DNA from: a virus
IMG/VR virus record: IMGVR_UViG_3300042860_001796
Coordinates: 1 to 31,076 of that record
Direction: 5' to 3' (one strand)
DNA length: 31,076 bases
Shown: positions 14,588-22,261 of the stretch, one piece after another
Layout: the number at the start of each line of letters is the position of its first letter
Position numbering within the stretch: the first letter of the stretch is position 1
Position numbers and translations under genes: made by a program
The notes under the pieces: generated by a model
What the model saw: only the letters and a program-made list of their open reading frames with translations
Told to the model about the DNA's origin: nothing
Database searches by the model: none

Positions 14588-15312
14588 AGTTAATTTTTTC
14601 ACCAGTTCCAAGATCTGGTTCAACAGCTTTATGTGAGTATATAGCATATTCATCTGAAAGTACTTTGTCTGTGGAACCATATAATCCAGAGTGCAATGAA
14701 AATAGACAAGTAACATTAAAAGATAAGTTCGAAGAAATACAAACATATGATATTATAAAAATATTAGGCTGGCCTCTAGATATATTAGATAATTTTGAAA
14801 TAATAGATGTGGCTGAAAAGATTATTTTTTTATATAGAGAAAGTGTCTTGGATACTATGCTATCTAATATTGTATCGATGACCTATTCTGGAGACTATAA
14901 AATATACGAAAAGCATAGACTAAAAAATAGTTTTCAAAATGATGTAGCTCAGTCTTTATTAAATGATTTTTATTCTGAAGTAAGACCACCAATCGACTTA
15001 AAAGAATTTGCTGTCTGTTATTTTGATTTCATAAAAAATATTCAATGTTATTACAATTATGTAAAATTTTATCATAGCAATAAAACCTTAATAGTGAAAT
15101 ATGAGGATTTATATTCTGAAAATCAATCACTAGAACTAGATAAAATAATGCATTTTTTGAATTTGCAAGCAAAAAATATTGACAGTTTATCGCTGATGGA
15201 CGCATCAAATAAATTAAATAATTATGATACATATAAAAAAATTATACCAAATCTGGATGAAGTGATGAATTGGCATAAATGTTTAAATGAAAATGAGTGT
15301 TTATCAAAATGA
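14584..15312 (+). CDS. Sulfotransferase-like protein, copy 2
   Basis: A 242-residue protein with the sulfotransferase 5'-loop PVPRSGSTALCEYI (7-20) and the 3'-phosphate strand KIIFLYRESVLDTMLSNIVS (79-98), where Arg and Ser bind PAPS. TLIVKYEDLYSEN (about 168-180) is the further conserved block of carbohydrate sulfotransferases, and its length is near the normal family size. It is longer and more complete than the 158-residue copy, so it is the more likely active sulfotransferase of the module. It overlaps its neighbours by ATGA and 4 bases. The acceptor is most likely the glycan built by neighbouring enzymes; this is inference. Confidence 0.75.
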   Translation: MKLIFSPVPRSGSTALCEYIAYSSESTLSVEPYNPECNENRQVTLKDKFEEIQTYDIIKILGWPLDILDNFEIIDVAEKIIFLYRESVLDTMLSNIVSMTYSGDYKIYEKHRLKNSFQNDVAQSLLNDFYSEVRPPIDLKEFAVCYFDFIKNIQCYYNYVKFYHSNKTLIVKYEDLYSENQSLELDKIMHFLNLQAKNIDSLSLMDASNKLNNYDTYKKIIPNLDEVMNWHKCLNENECLSK

Positions 15313-16160
15313 AAAACTCAATATATACATCATATGGATTTGGAGTATTGAATAATAAAGAAAATATAGATTGGGTTAACTTGCAAAAAAATAAGATGAT
15401 AGAATATTGCAAGAAACATGGACTTGCTTTTAATGTAATAGATGAAAAAAATAAATTCATGCAAATTATACTCAATAATTTTCAGACAGATAAAAAACCT
15501 TCTTGTAAAGATTACAGTGTATATACATTAAGTGCAATAGCTGCAATATTGGATTTTTGTGATTCTGGTTATGACAATTTTTATTGGTTACATTTAGATA
15601 TGGCTATTAACTTAGATAATATTAATATCTTTGATATACTTAACATTGATAATAATCACGTTTATTGCTGGTCAAATAAAAAACCAACACAAGAAGACAA
15701 GATTGGTTGGGCAAATACAAAAATCGAATGGCTAAAATACCTCATATCTAAAATCAATTTATCGCAAGATGAAGAATTTTACACATTATCTAATGCGTCT
15801 CTAATTTTTGCAAACAAACAATCAGCTATGTCGTTTAAGCAAATATTGCTAGAACATCTTGATATATTAAATATCAAAATAGAAACAAAATGCATTGAGG
15901 AAACTATTTTAGAATTAGTGTATTACATATGTAAAAAGAAAAATTTAAATCTAAACATTAAGGAGTTTTGGGGGGCTAGAAAAACAGGTCCATATGCCCC
16001 AGCACAATTTTATGAAGAGTCATTTGATAATCTCTCCATAGATGAAACTGTAGACAAATATAAGAATGCGATATTTATACATTTTTGGGGTGAGAGCAAA
16101 AAACATATACCAGAATTTTATAGGCGAAAAAATGAAAATAATAATAACACTGTCTGGTAA
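15309..16160 (+). CDS. GT-A fold glycosyltransferase-like protein
   Basis: A 283-residue protein. The ATG at 15309 overlapping the previous stop is used rather than an earlier in-frame start. Features of a GT-A galactosyl/mannosyltransferase: SIYTSYGFG at the start, LAFNVIDEKNK, then YDNFYWLHLDMAINLDNINI with the HLDMAI acidic motif in the place of DxD, and NASLIFANKQSA. Near the end FIHFWGESKKHIPEFY contains the His that often helps bind the metal in this type. The acceptor is unknown. It overlaps the next gene by 29 bases. Confidence 0.6.
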   Translation: MKNSIYTSYGFGVLNNKENIDWVNLQKNKMIEYCKKHGLAFNVIDEKNKFMQIILNNFQTDKKPSCKDYSVYTLSAIAAILDFCDSGYDNFYWLHLDMAINLDNINIFDILNIDNNHVYCWSNKKPTQEDKIGWANTKIEWLKYLISKINLSQDEEFYTLSNASLIFANKQSAMSFKQILLEHLDILNIKIETKCIEETILELVYYICKKKNLNLNIKEFWGARKTGPYAPAQFYEESFDNLSIDETVDKYKNAIFIHFWGESKKHIPEFYRRKNENNNNTVW

Positions 16161-16965
16161 AAGTGAAAGATTTACTAAAAATGGATATCCAGAAAAATCA
16201 TTCATAAAAGTTGTAAATAAATACATGATTGAACATGTAATCAATATGTTTGATGGCATCTCACATGATAATATATATTTGATCACAAAAAATTGTAATG
16301 TTGCTAGTAATAGAATTCTACAAAAACTATTTCCAAAAATAAATATTAATCCAATATCGCCAAATTCAGATGGTCCAGTTGTATCAATATTATCGGCAAA
16401 TTTAGATATCAATCCAGAAGAAGAAATTATTGTAAGCTATTGTGATCTAGTAAGTATCTTTAATTTAGACAAACTAATTTCATATGTTCATACAAATAAT
16501 GCTGATGGATGTATATTGACACACTGTGGATTACATCCGCATAAATTTTACAATACTAATTTTGCACATGTTAGACATGATAGCAATAATAATGTATTAG
16601 AAATTAAAGAAAAAGGATGTTTTACAGCACATCCAATATTTGAACACGCATCTAATGGAATATATTATTTCAAATCATTCCAAATGATGAATCATTATTT
16701 TAGAAAATTGATAGAATCTGGCAACAGAGTCAATAATGAATTTTATGTAACAATGCCATATAATTTAATTATTAACGACAATCTAAAGATATTGATGTAT
16801 GAAACAGAACAATATATATGTCTTGGCACACCAAGAGATGTAGAATTAATAAATGCGTGGAATGATATCATAGTAAAGTCTAATATACATCAAGATGAAG
16901 ATTTAATTATGGTATATAACTATTGGAAGAAAATATTCAATGATAAATTTTATAGCTCCAATTAA
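16132..16965 (+). CDS. Sugar nucleotidyltransferase-like protein
   Basis: A 277-residue nucleotidyltransferase of the NTP_transferase type that activates a sugar or polyol phosphate with a nucleotide. IIITLSGKSERFTKNGYPEK (3-22) is the Gly-rich nucleotide loop ending in the conserved Lys, followed by SFIKVVNKYMIEHVIN; IIVSYCDLVS holds the metal-binding Asp. The end GTPRDVELINAW resembles the usual closing block GTP.D...a. The ATG at 16132 is chosen over an upstream in-frame start because TAGGCG lies seven bases before it and the family motif begins there. It would supply the donor for the neighbouring glycosyltransferases. Overlaps the next gene by 26 bases. Confidence 0.75.
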   Translation: MKIIITLSGKSERFTKNGYPEKSFIKVVNKYMIEHVINMFDGISHDNIYLITKNCNVASNRILQKLFPKININPISPNSDGPVVSILSANLDINPEEEIIVSYCDLVSIFNLDKLISYVHTNNADGCILTHCGLHPHKFYNTNFAHVRHDSNNNVLEIKEKGCFTAHPIFEHASNGIYYFKSFQMMNHYFRKLIESGNRVNNEFYVTMPYNLIINDNLKILMYETEQYICLGTPRDVELINAWNDIIVKSNIHQDEDLIMVYNYWKKIFNDKFYSSN

Positions 16966-18013
16966 TAATCTCGGCTATGGTATAGCTGGATATAATCTAC
17001 TGAAAGAATTATATCAAATAGATAATACAATTGCATTATATCCAATTTCAAGACCAGAAAATATGGATGATACCCATATTATATCTATAAGTATTAATAA
17101 TCAACTTTATTTTGATAAACATAGACCGTGTATAAAATTATGGCATCAACATGATTTACAGACCAAAGTTGGTAATGGTACATATTTTGGTTTTCCAATA
17201 TTTGAATTAACCAAATTTAATTCTCATGAAATAGTCAGTTTATCTCATTGTGATAAAATTATGGTATGTTCTAACTGGGCAAAAGAAGTCGTAATGAATA
17301 ATGTGAATAAATTTGATCAATCAGACATTCATGTAATTCCGCTTGGTGTAGATGCTACTGTATTTAGGCCATGTACACTGCCAAATAAAAGGTCAACTAC
17401 AGTCTTTCTCAATTGTGGAAAATGGGAAATTAGAAAAGGTCACGATATTATTGTTGAGTGTTTTAATAGGGCATTTACCTATCATGACGATGTAGAACTA
17501 TGGATGTTATGCGATAATCCTTTTATAGGCGAACAAAATAATGAATGGAAAAGCCTATATAAAAACTCACAGCTGGGTGAAAAAATAAGGATAATACCTA
17601 GACAGCAAACCCAAAAAGATGTGTATAATATTATGAGGCTCTCAGATTGTGGAATATTTCCATCTAGGGCTGAAGGGTGGAATTTAGAGTTACTTGAAAT
17701 GATGTCATGCGGAAAACATGTAATTACTACCAACTATTCTGCACATACAGAGTTTTGCAATAATCAAAATGCCATGCTTATAGATGTCGATAATCTAGAG
17801 ACAGCGTTTGATGGAGTATTTTTTGATGGTAAATGTGGTTTTTGGGCTGAGTTGTCTGATAATCAAAAAGAAGAAACTATAAGTCATATGAGGCTGGTGC
17901 ATAAGAAAAAACAGAACGGTGAACTAAATATTAATGTAGATGGTATTCAGACAGCAGAAAAATTTTCATGGCAAAACTCAGCTAAAGGAATATTAAATGC
18001 AACTCGACTTTAG
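16940..18013 (+). CDS. Family 4 glycosyltransferase
   Basis: A 357-residue GT-B glycosyltransferase of family 4. The acceptor domain starts INFIAPINNLGYGIAGYNL with the Gly-rich loop; KIMVCSNWAKEVV (106-118) and VIPLGVDATVFRP (132-144) lead into the donor domain. FLNCGKWEIRKGHD (156-169) and SRAEGWNLELLEMMSCGK (242-259) are the diagnostic donor-binding blocks; Glu245 and Glu253 form the EX7E pair. It is the clearest glycosyltransferase in the window and closes the module. Its 3' end overlaps the peptidase gene by 17 bases. Donor unknown. Confidence 0.88.
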   Translation: MINFIAPINNLGYGIAGYNLLKELYQIDNTIALYPISRPENMDDTHIISISINNQLYFDKHRPCIKLWHQHDLQTKVGNGTYFGFPIFELTKFNSHEIVSLSHCDKIMVCSNWAKEVVMNNVNKFDQSDIHVIPLGVDATVFRPCTLPNKRSTTVFLNCGKWEIRKGHDIIVECFNRAFTYHDDVELWMLCDNPFIGEQNNEWKSLYKNSQLGEKIRIIPRQQTQKDVYNIMRLSDCGIFPSRAEGWNLELLEMMSCGKHVITTNYSAHTEFCNNQNAMLIDVDNLETAFDGVFFDGKCGFWAELSDNQKEETISHMRLVHKKKQNGELNINVDGIQTAEKFSWQNSAKGILNATRL

Positions 18014-18926
18014 TACTCCATCAAAAATTCTAAAGACGTACAAGGATGGATTCGTCGGTAGCATTTGTGATCCAGAAGATACTGATAAATTATTGGGTGA
18101 ATTAAGACATCCATTATTCGGTGCTGCTGCATATAAATTATATGGAACAGGAAAAGGAAAATTATCTCTTCCATTTAAAAATCTATTAAAATTCGATCCT
18201 AATTTTGGTCCTTCAGAAAGACAAGTAGTTGGTGATTGTGTCTCACACTCTACTCGTAATGCAATAGATATCACTAGAAGCTGTGAAATTATCAATGGAG
18301 AAAATGAAGAGTTTGTTGCTCGCGGTGCTACAGAAGGCATATATGGTTCACGCGGACACGGTGGTGAAGGCATGACATGTTCTGGTGCGGCAAGATTTGT
18401 CAAACAAACTGGTGGTGTATTAATTAGACAAAAATATGACAATATTGATTTAACATCATATCAAGGTAAACTTGCATCGTCTTGGGGACGAAGCGGGCCA
18501 CCTAAGACGCTTATAGAAGAAGCACAAAAGAGGCCAGTAAGAACAGCCAGTTTAATAACAACCGTAGAAGAGGCCAGAGACGCTCTGGCAAATGGATATG
18601 GCATAAGCGTATGTTCAATGTTTGGATTCAGTTCTCGTAGAGATAAGTATGGTATAGCCGCCCCATCTGGATCTTGGGCGCACGCTATGGCTTGGATAGC
18701 CGCAGATGATACCCATGAAATATATAATGAAACTCTTTTCTTGGTTCAAAATAGTTGGGGAGTTTGGAATAATGGCCCAAAACGACACGATCAACCAGAT
18801 GGAAGTTTTTGGATTAGAGAATCTGTAGCCCGTGATATGTTAGGCTCTAGTGGATCATGGGTGTTTAGTGATGTTGATGGCTTTCCAGCAAGAAATATAG
18901 ATTGGACTCTTGATGAGGTATTTTAA
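17997..18926 (+). CDS. Papain-like (C1 family) cysteine peptidase
   Basis: A 309-residue protein with a papain-type catalytic arrangement: Gln76 and Cys81 in RQVVGDCVSHS, His229 in GSWAHAMAW, and Asn252 in LVQNSWG. The order Cys-His-Asn and the NSWG block are typical of the C1 clan. There is no signal peptide or evident pro-domain; about 70 residues precede the active site. It would cleave proteins, or peptide bonds in the cell envelope. It starts inside the GT4 gene with AAAGGA upstream and is followed by small exported and membrane proteins, so lysis, entry or virion maturation are all possible. Which is correct cannot be told here. Confidence 0.78.
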   Translation: MQLDFSTPSKILKTYKDGFVGSICDPEDTDKLLGELRHPLFGAAAYKLYGTGKGKLSLPFKNLLKFDPNFGPSERQVVGDCVSHSTRNAIDITRSCEIINGENEEFVARGATEGIYGSRGHGGEGMTCSGAARFVKQTGGVLIRQKYDNIDLTSYQGKLASSWGRSGPPKTLIEEAQKRPVRTASLITTVEEARDALANGYGISVCSMFGFSSRRDKYGIAAPSGSWAHAMAWIAADDTHEIYNETLFLVQNSWGVWNNGPKRHDQPDGSFWIRESVARDMLGSSGSWVFSDVDGFPARNIDWTLDEVF

Positions 18927-18927
18927 T

Positions 18928-19251
18928 ATGAGAAATCTTAAATTTGTAGCTTTATCACTTACATTATTATTGCCATTTATATTTCATGGAGTAATACAAA
19001 CTCAAGATTCTAACTTTAGTTCATCAAAAATAAACATAGAAGATCTTGTGTATAGTGCTAATAATGCTTTTAGTAAGGCAGAAAAAGAAATATTTGAAAT
19101 TAAGCCAAAACCAGATGACAATATAATTAGACCAAATCCAGATCCTAAAAAGTGTCCATGCAAAGGAACTGGAAGAATAATACACGGTGATGGACATACA
19201 ACAGAATGTCCATTTCATGGCGCGGGGTTAATAATCAAACAACATCAATAG
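18928..19251 (+). CDS. Small exported protein with DnaJ-like CxCxGxG zinc motif
   Basis: A 107-residue protein. The ATG at 18928 is used, giving the signal peptide MRNLKFVALSLTLLLPFIF; an upstream in-frame start is less likely. A helical, charged mature part follows, then a Pro-rich linker (KPKPDDNIIRPNPDP) and a C-terminal zinc-like block CPCKGTGRIIHGDGHTTECP with a second CP and His, comparable to one half of a DnaJ zinc finger. It may be exported or membrane-tethered. It lies between the peptidase and a holin-like gene. Function unknown; the metal site is inferred from the Cys/His pattern. Confidence 0.6.
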   Translation: MRNLKFVALSLTLLLPFIFHGVIQTQDSNFSSSKINIEDLVYSANNAFSKAEKEIFEIKPKPDDNIIRPNPDPKKCPCKGTGRIIHGDGHTTECPFHGAGLIIKQHQ

Positions 19252-19260
19252 GAGCGAAAA

Positions 19261-19437
19261 ATGAATAAAGTCAAATCTTTACTCACTTCAAGACGTTTTT
19301 GGGTTGCAGCAATTGGTTTAGCAACAGTAGTTTCATCTGAATTATTTGGTGTTCAACTTGATCATGAGCAACTTTTAGCGGTTACCAGTATTGTTGTAGC
19401 ATGGGTAGTTGGAGATACTATTAGAGAGACAAAATGA
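19261..19437 (+). CDS. Small holin-like membrane protein
   Basis: A 58-residue protein reading MNKVKSLLTSRRFWVAAIGL at its start and VAWVVGDTIRETK at its end. It has a basic N-terminus and two hydrophobic segments (about residues 13-28 and 38-50) separated by a short polar loop with HE, typical of small phage membrane proteins annotated as holins. GGAG is eight bases before the ATG and the stop overlaps the next gene (ATGA). Such a protein could open the inner membrane at lysis; this depends on size and layout only. Confidence 0.6.
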   Translation: MNKVKSLLTSRRFWVAAIGLATVVSSELFGVQLDHEQLLAVTSIVVAWVVGDTIRETK

Positions 19438-19751
19438 TGAAAGATATTTTAGGTTTATTAACTCCTACTCAATGGATTGTCTTGGGGTGTGGTGTATTGA
19501 TGCTAATACTTGGTTCTAAAGATTATGTAGTATCAAATGTAAAAAGTTTGTTTGATAATAAACAGGAAGTAACACCCAAACCAACTACTAATACAGATTT
19601 AACATCTATAGTAGCAAAGTGGGAAATATTATCAAATGCCTGTAAACAAGCTAATTTACTTGATGCTTACAATAAATTACAAGAAGTATTTCCAATGTTG
19701 GTATCTGTATATACACTAGAAAAAAATAGGAAAACTATTGATGAAAAGTAA
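19434..19751 (+). CDS. Small membrane protein
   Basis: A 105-residue protein with one N-terminal membrane segment (about residues 13-27, WIVLGCGVLMLILG) followed by a Lys/Pro/Thr linker and a helical C-terminal domain (ALNEIL-like pattern in SIVAKWEILSNACKQANLL). ATG codons at 19434 and 19437 are both possible; the first overlaps the previous stop by ATGA. It is followed by another protein of the same plan, suggesting partners in one membrane complex. No family recognised. Confidence 0.6.
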   Translation: MMKDILGLLTPTQWIVLGCGVLMLILGSKDYVVSNVKSLFDNKQEVTPKPTTNTDLTSIVAKWEILSNACKQANLLDAYNKLQEVFPMLVSVYTLEKNRKTIDEK

Positions 19752-20181
19752 TTATTTGCTTATTGCTGGATTAGCTCTGGTGGTTTTTGTATTTCTAAGC
19801 AAAATATCTGGAGTAGAAAAGGATGTCACTCCAAGCCTTGGTATACAAAAACCAACAGATGCTATAGCACAACAAGTGTCTAAGATCACTAATATAGTCA
19901 CAAATGATACTGATAGATTAAACCTAGCAGTGTTTAATAAAGTATTTGCTGATAGAATTATATCATATGATATAGATACGCAAAAATTAAATCATTTATA
20001 CACACTGGCTGGTAAATATTTTTTTGGGGATTCGCTCAAAGATAAATATGCAGATCTTGACATTTTCTTAATCAATAGTATAATAGACACGGTTGGAGAT
20101 AAAAATCATATACTATCTGATAATGAAAAGTTACTACTACAAGAAAAATTCTATGGAATTGCTTGGTACTTGAATAATTGA
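19741..20181 (+). CDS. Small membrane-anchored protein
   Basis: A 146-residue protein starting at 19741 (MKSNYLLIAGLALVVFVFLS), with TAGGA upstream and a signal-anchor-like first segment. The remaining 120 residues are polar and mostly helical (DRLNLAVFNKVFADRIISYD and later NEKLLLQEKFYGIAWYL). It overlaps the previous gene by 11 bases. It resembles that gene in layout (short anchor, long soluble domain). Whether it acts in lysis or in virion assembly is not clear. Confidence 0.6.
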   Translation: MKSNYLLIAGLALVVFVFLSKISGVEKDVTPSLGIQKPTDAIAQQVSKITNIVTNDTDRLNLAVFNKVFADRIISYDIDTQKLNHLYTLAGKYFFGDSLKDKYADLDIFLINSIIDTVGDKNHILSDNEKLLLQEKFYGIAWYLNN

Positions 20182-20191
20182 AAGGAAAATA

Positions 20192-20419
20192 ATGGATATT
20201 TTAGGAGCGGCTGAAAGCAGATTACAATCTATTATAGACGAAAATTCTTTTATTATCAATGTCTTAGTTAAAGATCAATCTAAGAATAATTCTTTAAATG
20301 AATTATTGAATGCTATTAGACAGTATCAAAGTGCGGCATCACAATTAGAAATTGTCAAAAATCTAAAATCACAAGTCCAATATACTACAACTAATTCTGA
20401 TGCAAAAGAACCAACATGA
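20192..20419 (+). CDS. Small helical hypothetical protein
   Basis: A 75-residue protein, fully helical in appearance, with no hydrophobic segment or Cys. GAAAGGAAAATA precedes the ATG as a good ribosome site. It ends in an ATGA overlap with the next gene. No family recognised; small size and position suggest an accessory or assembly-type protein. Confidence 0.55.
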   Translation: MDILGAAESRLQSIIDENSFIINVLVKDQSKNNSLNELLNAIRQYQSAASQLEIVKNLKSQVQYTTTNSDAKEPT

Positions 20420-20784
20420 AAGTAGCATTGACACTAATTGTCGTGCAACAAAATCCTAATGTACAGTATTCGCACGATGATTTTTTCAAATTCTTGCTCA
20501 CAGAAGAAGGTCAATTTCCTAGTAAATATATCTCTACCAAAGATATAACAGATACCGCGAGGGACTTATTTTCTGAATATGTTAGTGTGTACTTTGATTG
20601 GACTTCAATTGAGTTGATGGACTTTAGAAAAGTAAATACCACAGATTGTGAAGTAGTTTATGCAATAAAATTACCTAATTTGCTTGGTATAGAAAAACGT
20701 GGAAAATTTGTTTCACACAACAATAAGCCAAATTTCGAAAGTTTTTATGGAAGAATTCTATCAAGAAAATTCAGAATATTCTAA
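20416..20784 (+). CDS. Hypothetical protein, 122 residues
   Basis: A mixed alpha/beta protein (MKVALTLIVVQQNPNVQYSH at its start, a beta-rich C-terminus with KLPNLLGIEKRGKF). No signal peptide, Cys cluster or known motif. Its 3' end overlaps the next open frame by 38 bases when the latter starts at 20747, an unusually long overlap for this genome, so one of the two frames may start elsewhere. Nothing supports a function. Confidence 0.5.
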   Translation: MKVALTLIVVQQNPNVQYSHDDFFKFLLTEEGQFPSKYISTKDITDTARDLFSEYVSVYFDWTSIELMDFRKVNTTDCEVVYAIKLPNLLGIEKRGKFVSHNNKPNFESFYGRILSRKFRIF

Positions 20785-21076
20785 GCTAGATGTGTTAGCA
20801 CAACTATCTCTATACATTGAAAAAGAAACTAATGAATTAATGTTTGTTTGTGATTGGGACAATACACAAGATGGGGTAAAATATATATCACAGATCATAT
20901 TTGAGTTAAAGTATGGAGATATTCTAGAAAGAATATTACAACATTTATACTCCCAATGTGTAGAAAATAATAGGCTTGATGAGTTTAATGAAATCAAGAA
21001 TAATTTATCACAATTACATAAAAACAAAATATCGAGCAATAATAGTATTGTAGTGCGCCCAAGAGATATCAAATAA
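20747..21076 (+). CDS. Hypothetical protein, 109 residues
   Basis: An acidic, helical protein (MEEFYQENSEYSKLDVLAQL at the start, MFVCDWDNTQDGVKYISQII in the middle). The ATG at 20747 is used in place of a GTG at 20699, which would lie still deeper inside the previous gene. There is no strong ribosome site. It ends with a basic tail (VVRPRDIK). No family recognised. Confidence 0.5.
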   Translation: MEEFYQENSEYSKLDVLAQLSLYIEKETNELMFVCDWDNTQDGVKYISQIIFELKYGDILERILQHLYSQCVENNRLDEFNEIKNNLSQLHKNKISSNNSIVVRPRDIK

Positions 21077-21097
21077 TTCATCCAGTGAGGGATAATT

Positions 21098-21721
21098 ATG
21101 CACAAAATAAAAAAAATAGCTTGGGAAAGTTGGAATTCTAAAGTAGAAGAATCTTTATCTGATAATGCCCTTAGTGAGGCAAGCGTAAGCTTGCTAGAAG
21201 ATTCGGATGACGAGTATCCATTACTTGCACATGATTTGTTATTTCAGAACAAAATAGTTCATACCCCTATGGGTCCATACCCACAAGATTCTCTATTAAA
21301 ACCTTCTGATAGATGGGATTGCTGGATCGGACATACAAATTTTGATGTAACAGTTAATATTGCAGAAATAATTGAAAAAATAGAAGGAGTTGAAGCCTTA
21401 AAAATTATGGGTAGATATTCTTTTTTTATAGGGGTTGCTAGACTATTTAATATTAAGCACGTAAGAAAAGATATAGAAAATGCTATCTGTAATTATACAG
21501 AAGAAGAAATATTATCAGATAATGATCTACGACAAACCGTAGATTTGGTCAAGAAACAGTTGCAATCTGTCGATTACTGGTCTATACTAGTGTCTCCAGA
21601 CGGTGAAGTAGAATACATAGCTTCTGATAAAATGGATAAAACTTACTTAGACGGACTAAATAAGTTAACGGTTATGAAAAATAAAAAGGGTGGAATTATC
21701 TTAAGAGGTACTAATGGATAA
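21098..21721 (+). CDS. Conserved-type phage hypothetical protein before the sigma factor
   Basis: A 207-residue soluble protein. The ATG has GTGAGGG nine bases upstream. PLLAHDLLFQNKIVHTPMGP (about 42-61) and RWDCWIGHTNFDVT look conserved in phage proteins of similar size, but I cannot name a family. The middle is helical (residues 85-150). It overlaps the sigma-factor gene by 8 bases, so the two are probably made together; it could be a partner or regulator of the sigma factor, by analogy with T4 late genes. That link is speculative. Confidence 0.55.
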   Translation: MHKIKKIAWESWNSKVEESLSDNALSEASVSLLEDSDDEYPLLAHDLLFQNKIVHTPMGPYPQDSLLKPSDRWDCWIGHTNFDVTVNIAEIIEKIEGVEALKIMGRYSFFIGVARLFNIKHVRKDIENAICNYTEEEILSDNDLRQTVDLVKKQLQSVDYWSILVSPDGEVEYIASDKMDKTYLDGLNKLTVMKNKKGGIILRGTNG

Positions 21722-22175
21722 AAATATTGAAAACTATTTGAAAGACAGCAACATACGTAATATAATAAATTCTGTGTCCAATAAGTTCATGTATGCATTA
21801 GACCATAATGACATATCTTCTATTGCTATGGTAACATTATGGAAATGCATAGAAAAGTATGACCCAACAAAGGGTGCAAAGTTTACATCTTATCTATATC
21901 AACAGCTTTTATATGCTCTTAAAAATGAACTAAAAAAGAAAAATATAGAATATGCTTCGGACAGCATAGAACAACCAATAAGTTTTTCTATTAAGAATGA
22001 AGTATTTGACATATTAGAGAGCCTGCCTAGCGGTATGAAAACTCTATTAGAGCAAAGATTTTTTCATAATATGACCATGACTGAAATTGCTGACGAGAAT
22101 GGCTATAGTAGAGAAACAGCAAGAAGAAGATTAAAAAAAGCTATTAGGATGTGTAAAAATCTAGTTAAAAGTTAA
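21714..22175 (+). CDS. Phage sigma70-family (ECF-like) RNA polymerase sigma factor
   Basis: A 153-residue sigma factor with only regions 2 and 4. The region 2 helices include SIAMVTLWKCIEKYDPTKGA and KFTSYLYQQLLYALKNELKK (about 39-80), matching the core-binding and -10 recognition part. Region 4 is LPSGMKTLLEQRFFHNMTMT and EIADENGYSRETARRRLKKA (about 104-145), the helix-turn-helix that reads the -35. It would direct host RNA polymerase to a set of phage promoters, most simply late ones. The next gene downstream is a monocistronic virion-like gene with an extended -10 promoter. No anti-sigma or sigma-appropriation protein is recognisable beside it. Confidence 0.85.
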   Translation: MDKNIENYLKDSNIRNIINSVSNKFMYALDHNDISSIAMVTLWKCIEKYDPTKGAKFTSYLYQQLLYALKNELKKKNIEYASDSIEQPISFSIKNEVFDILESLPSGMKTLLEQRFFHNMTMTEIADENGYSRETARRRLKKAIRMCKNLVKS

Positions 22176-22213
22176 TACCATTTTGTGTATATAGCTATGG
22201 ACATGGATTGTAT

Positions 22214-22240
22214 TTAGGATAATTAGGATTATGTTATATT
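22214..22240 (+). promoter_or_regulatory. Extended -10 promoter with tandem 9-base repeat
   Basis: TGTTATATT (22232-22240) is an extended -10 (TGn + TATATT). Directly before it lie TTAGGATAA and TTAGGATTA (22214-22231), an imperfect tandem repeat occupying the -35 region, which could be an activator or alternative sigma site. RNA would start near 22247; GGAG (22251-22254) then serves the ATG at 22262. The gap 22176-22261 holds nothing else. Confidence 0.5.
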
Positions 22241-22261
22241 CAAATTACATGGAGCATAATT

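Noticed and set aside
20699-20746. GTG start extension of the 109-residue hypothetical gene
   Set aside because: It would lengthen an already large overlap with the gene before it and uses a weaker start codon.
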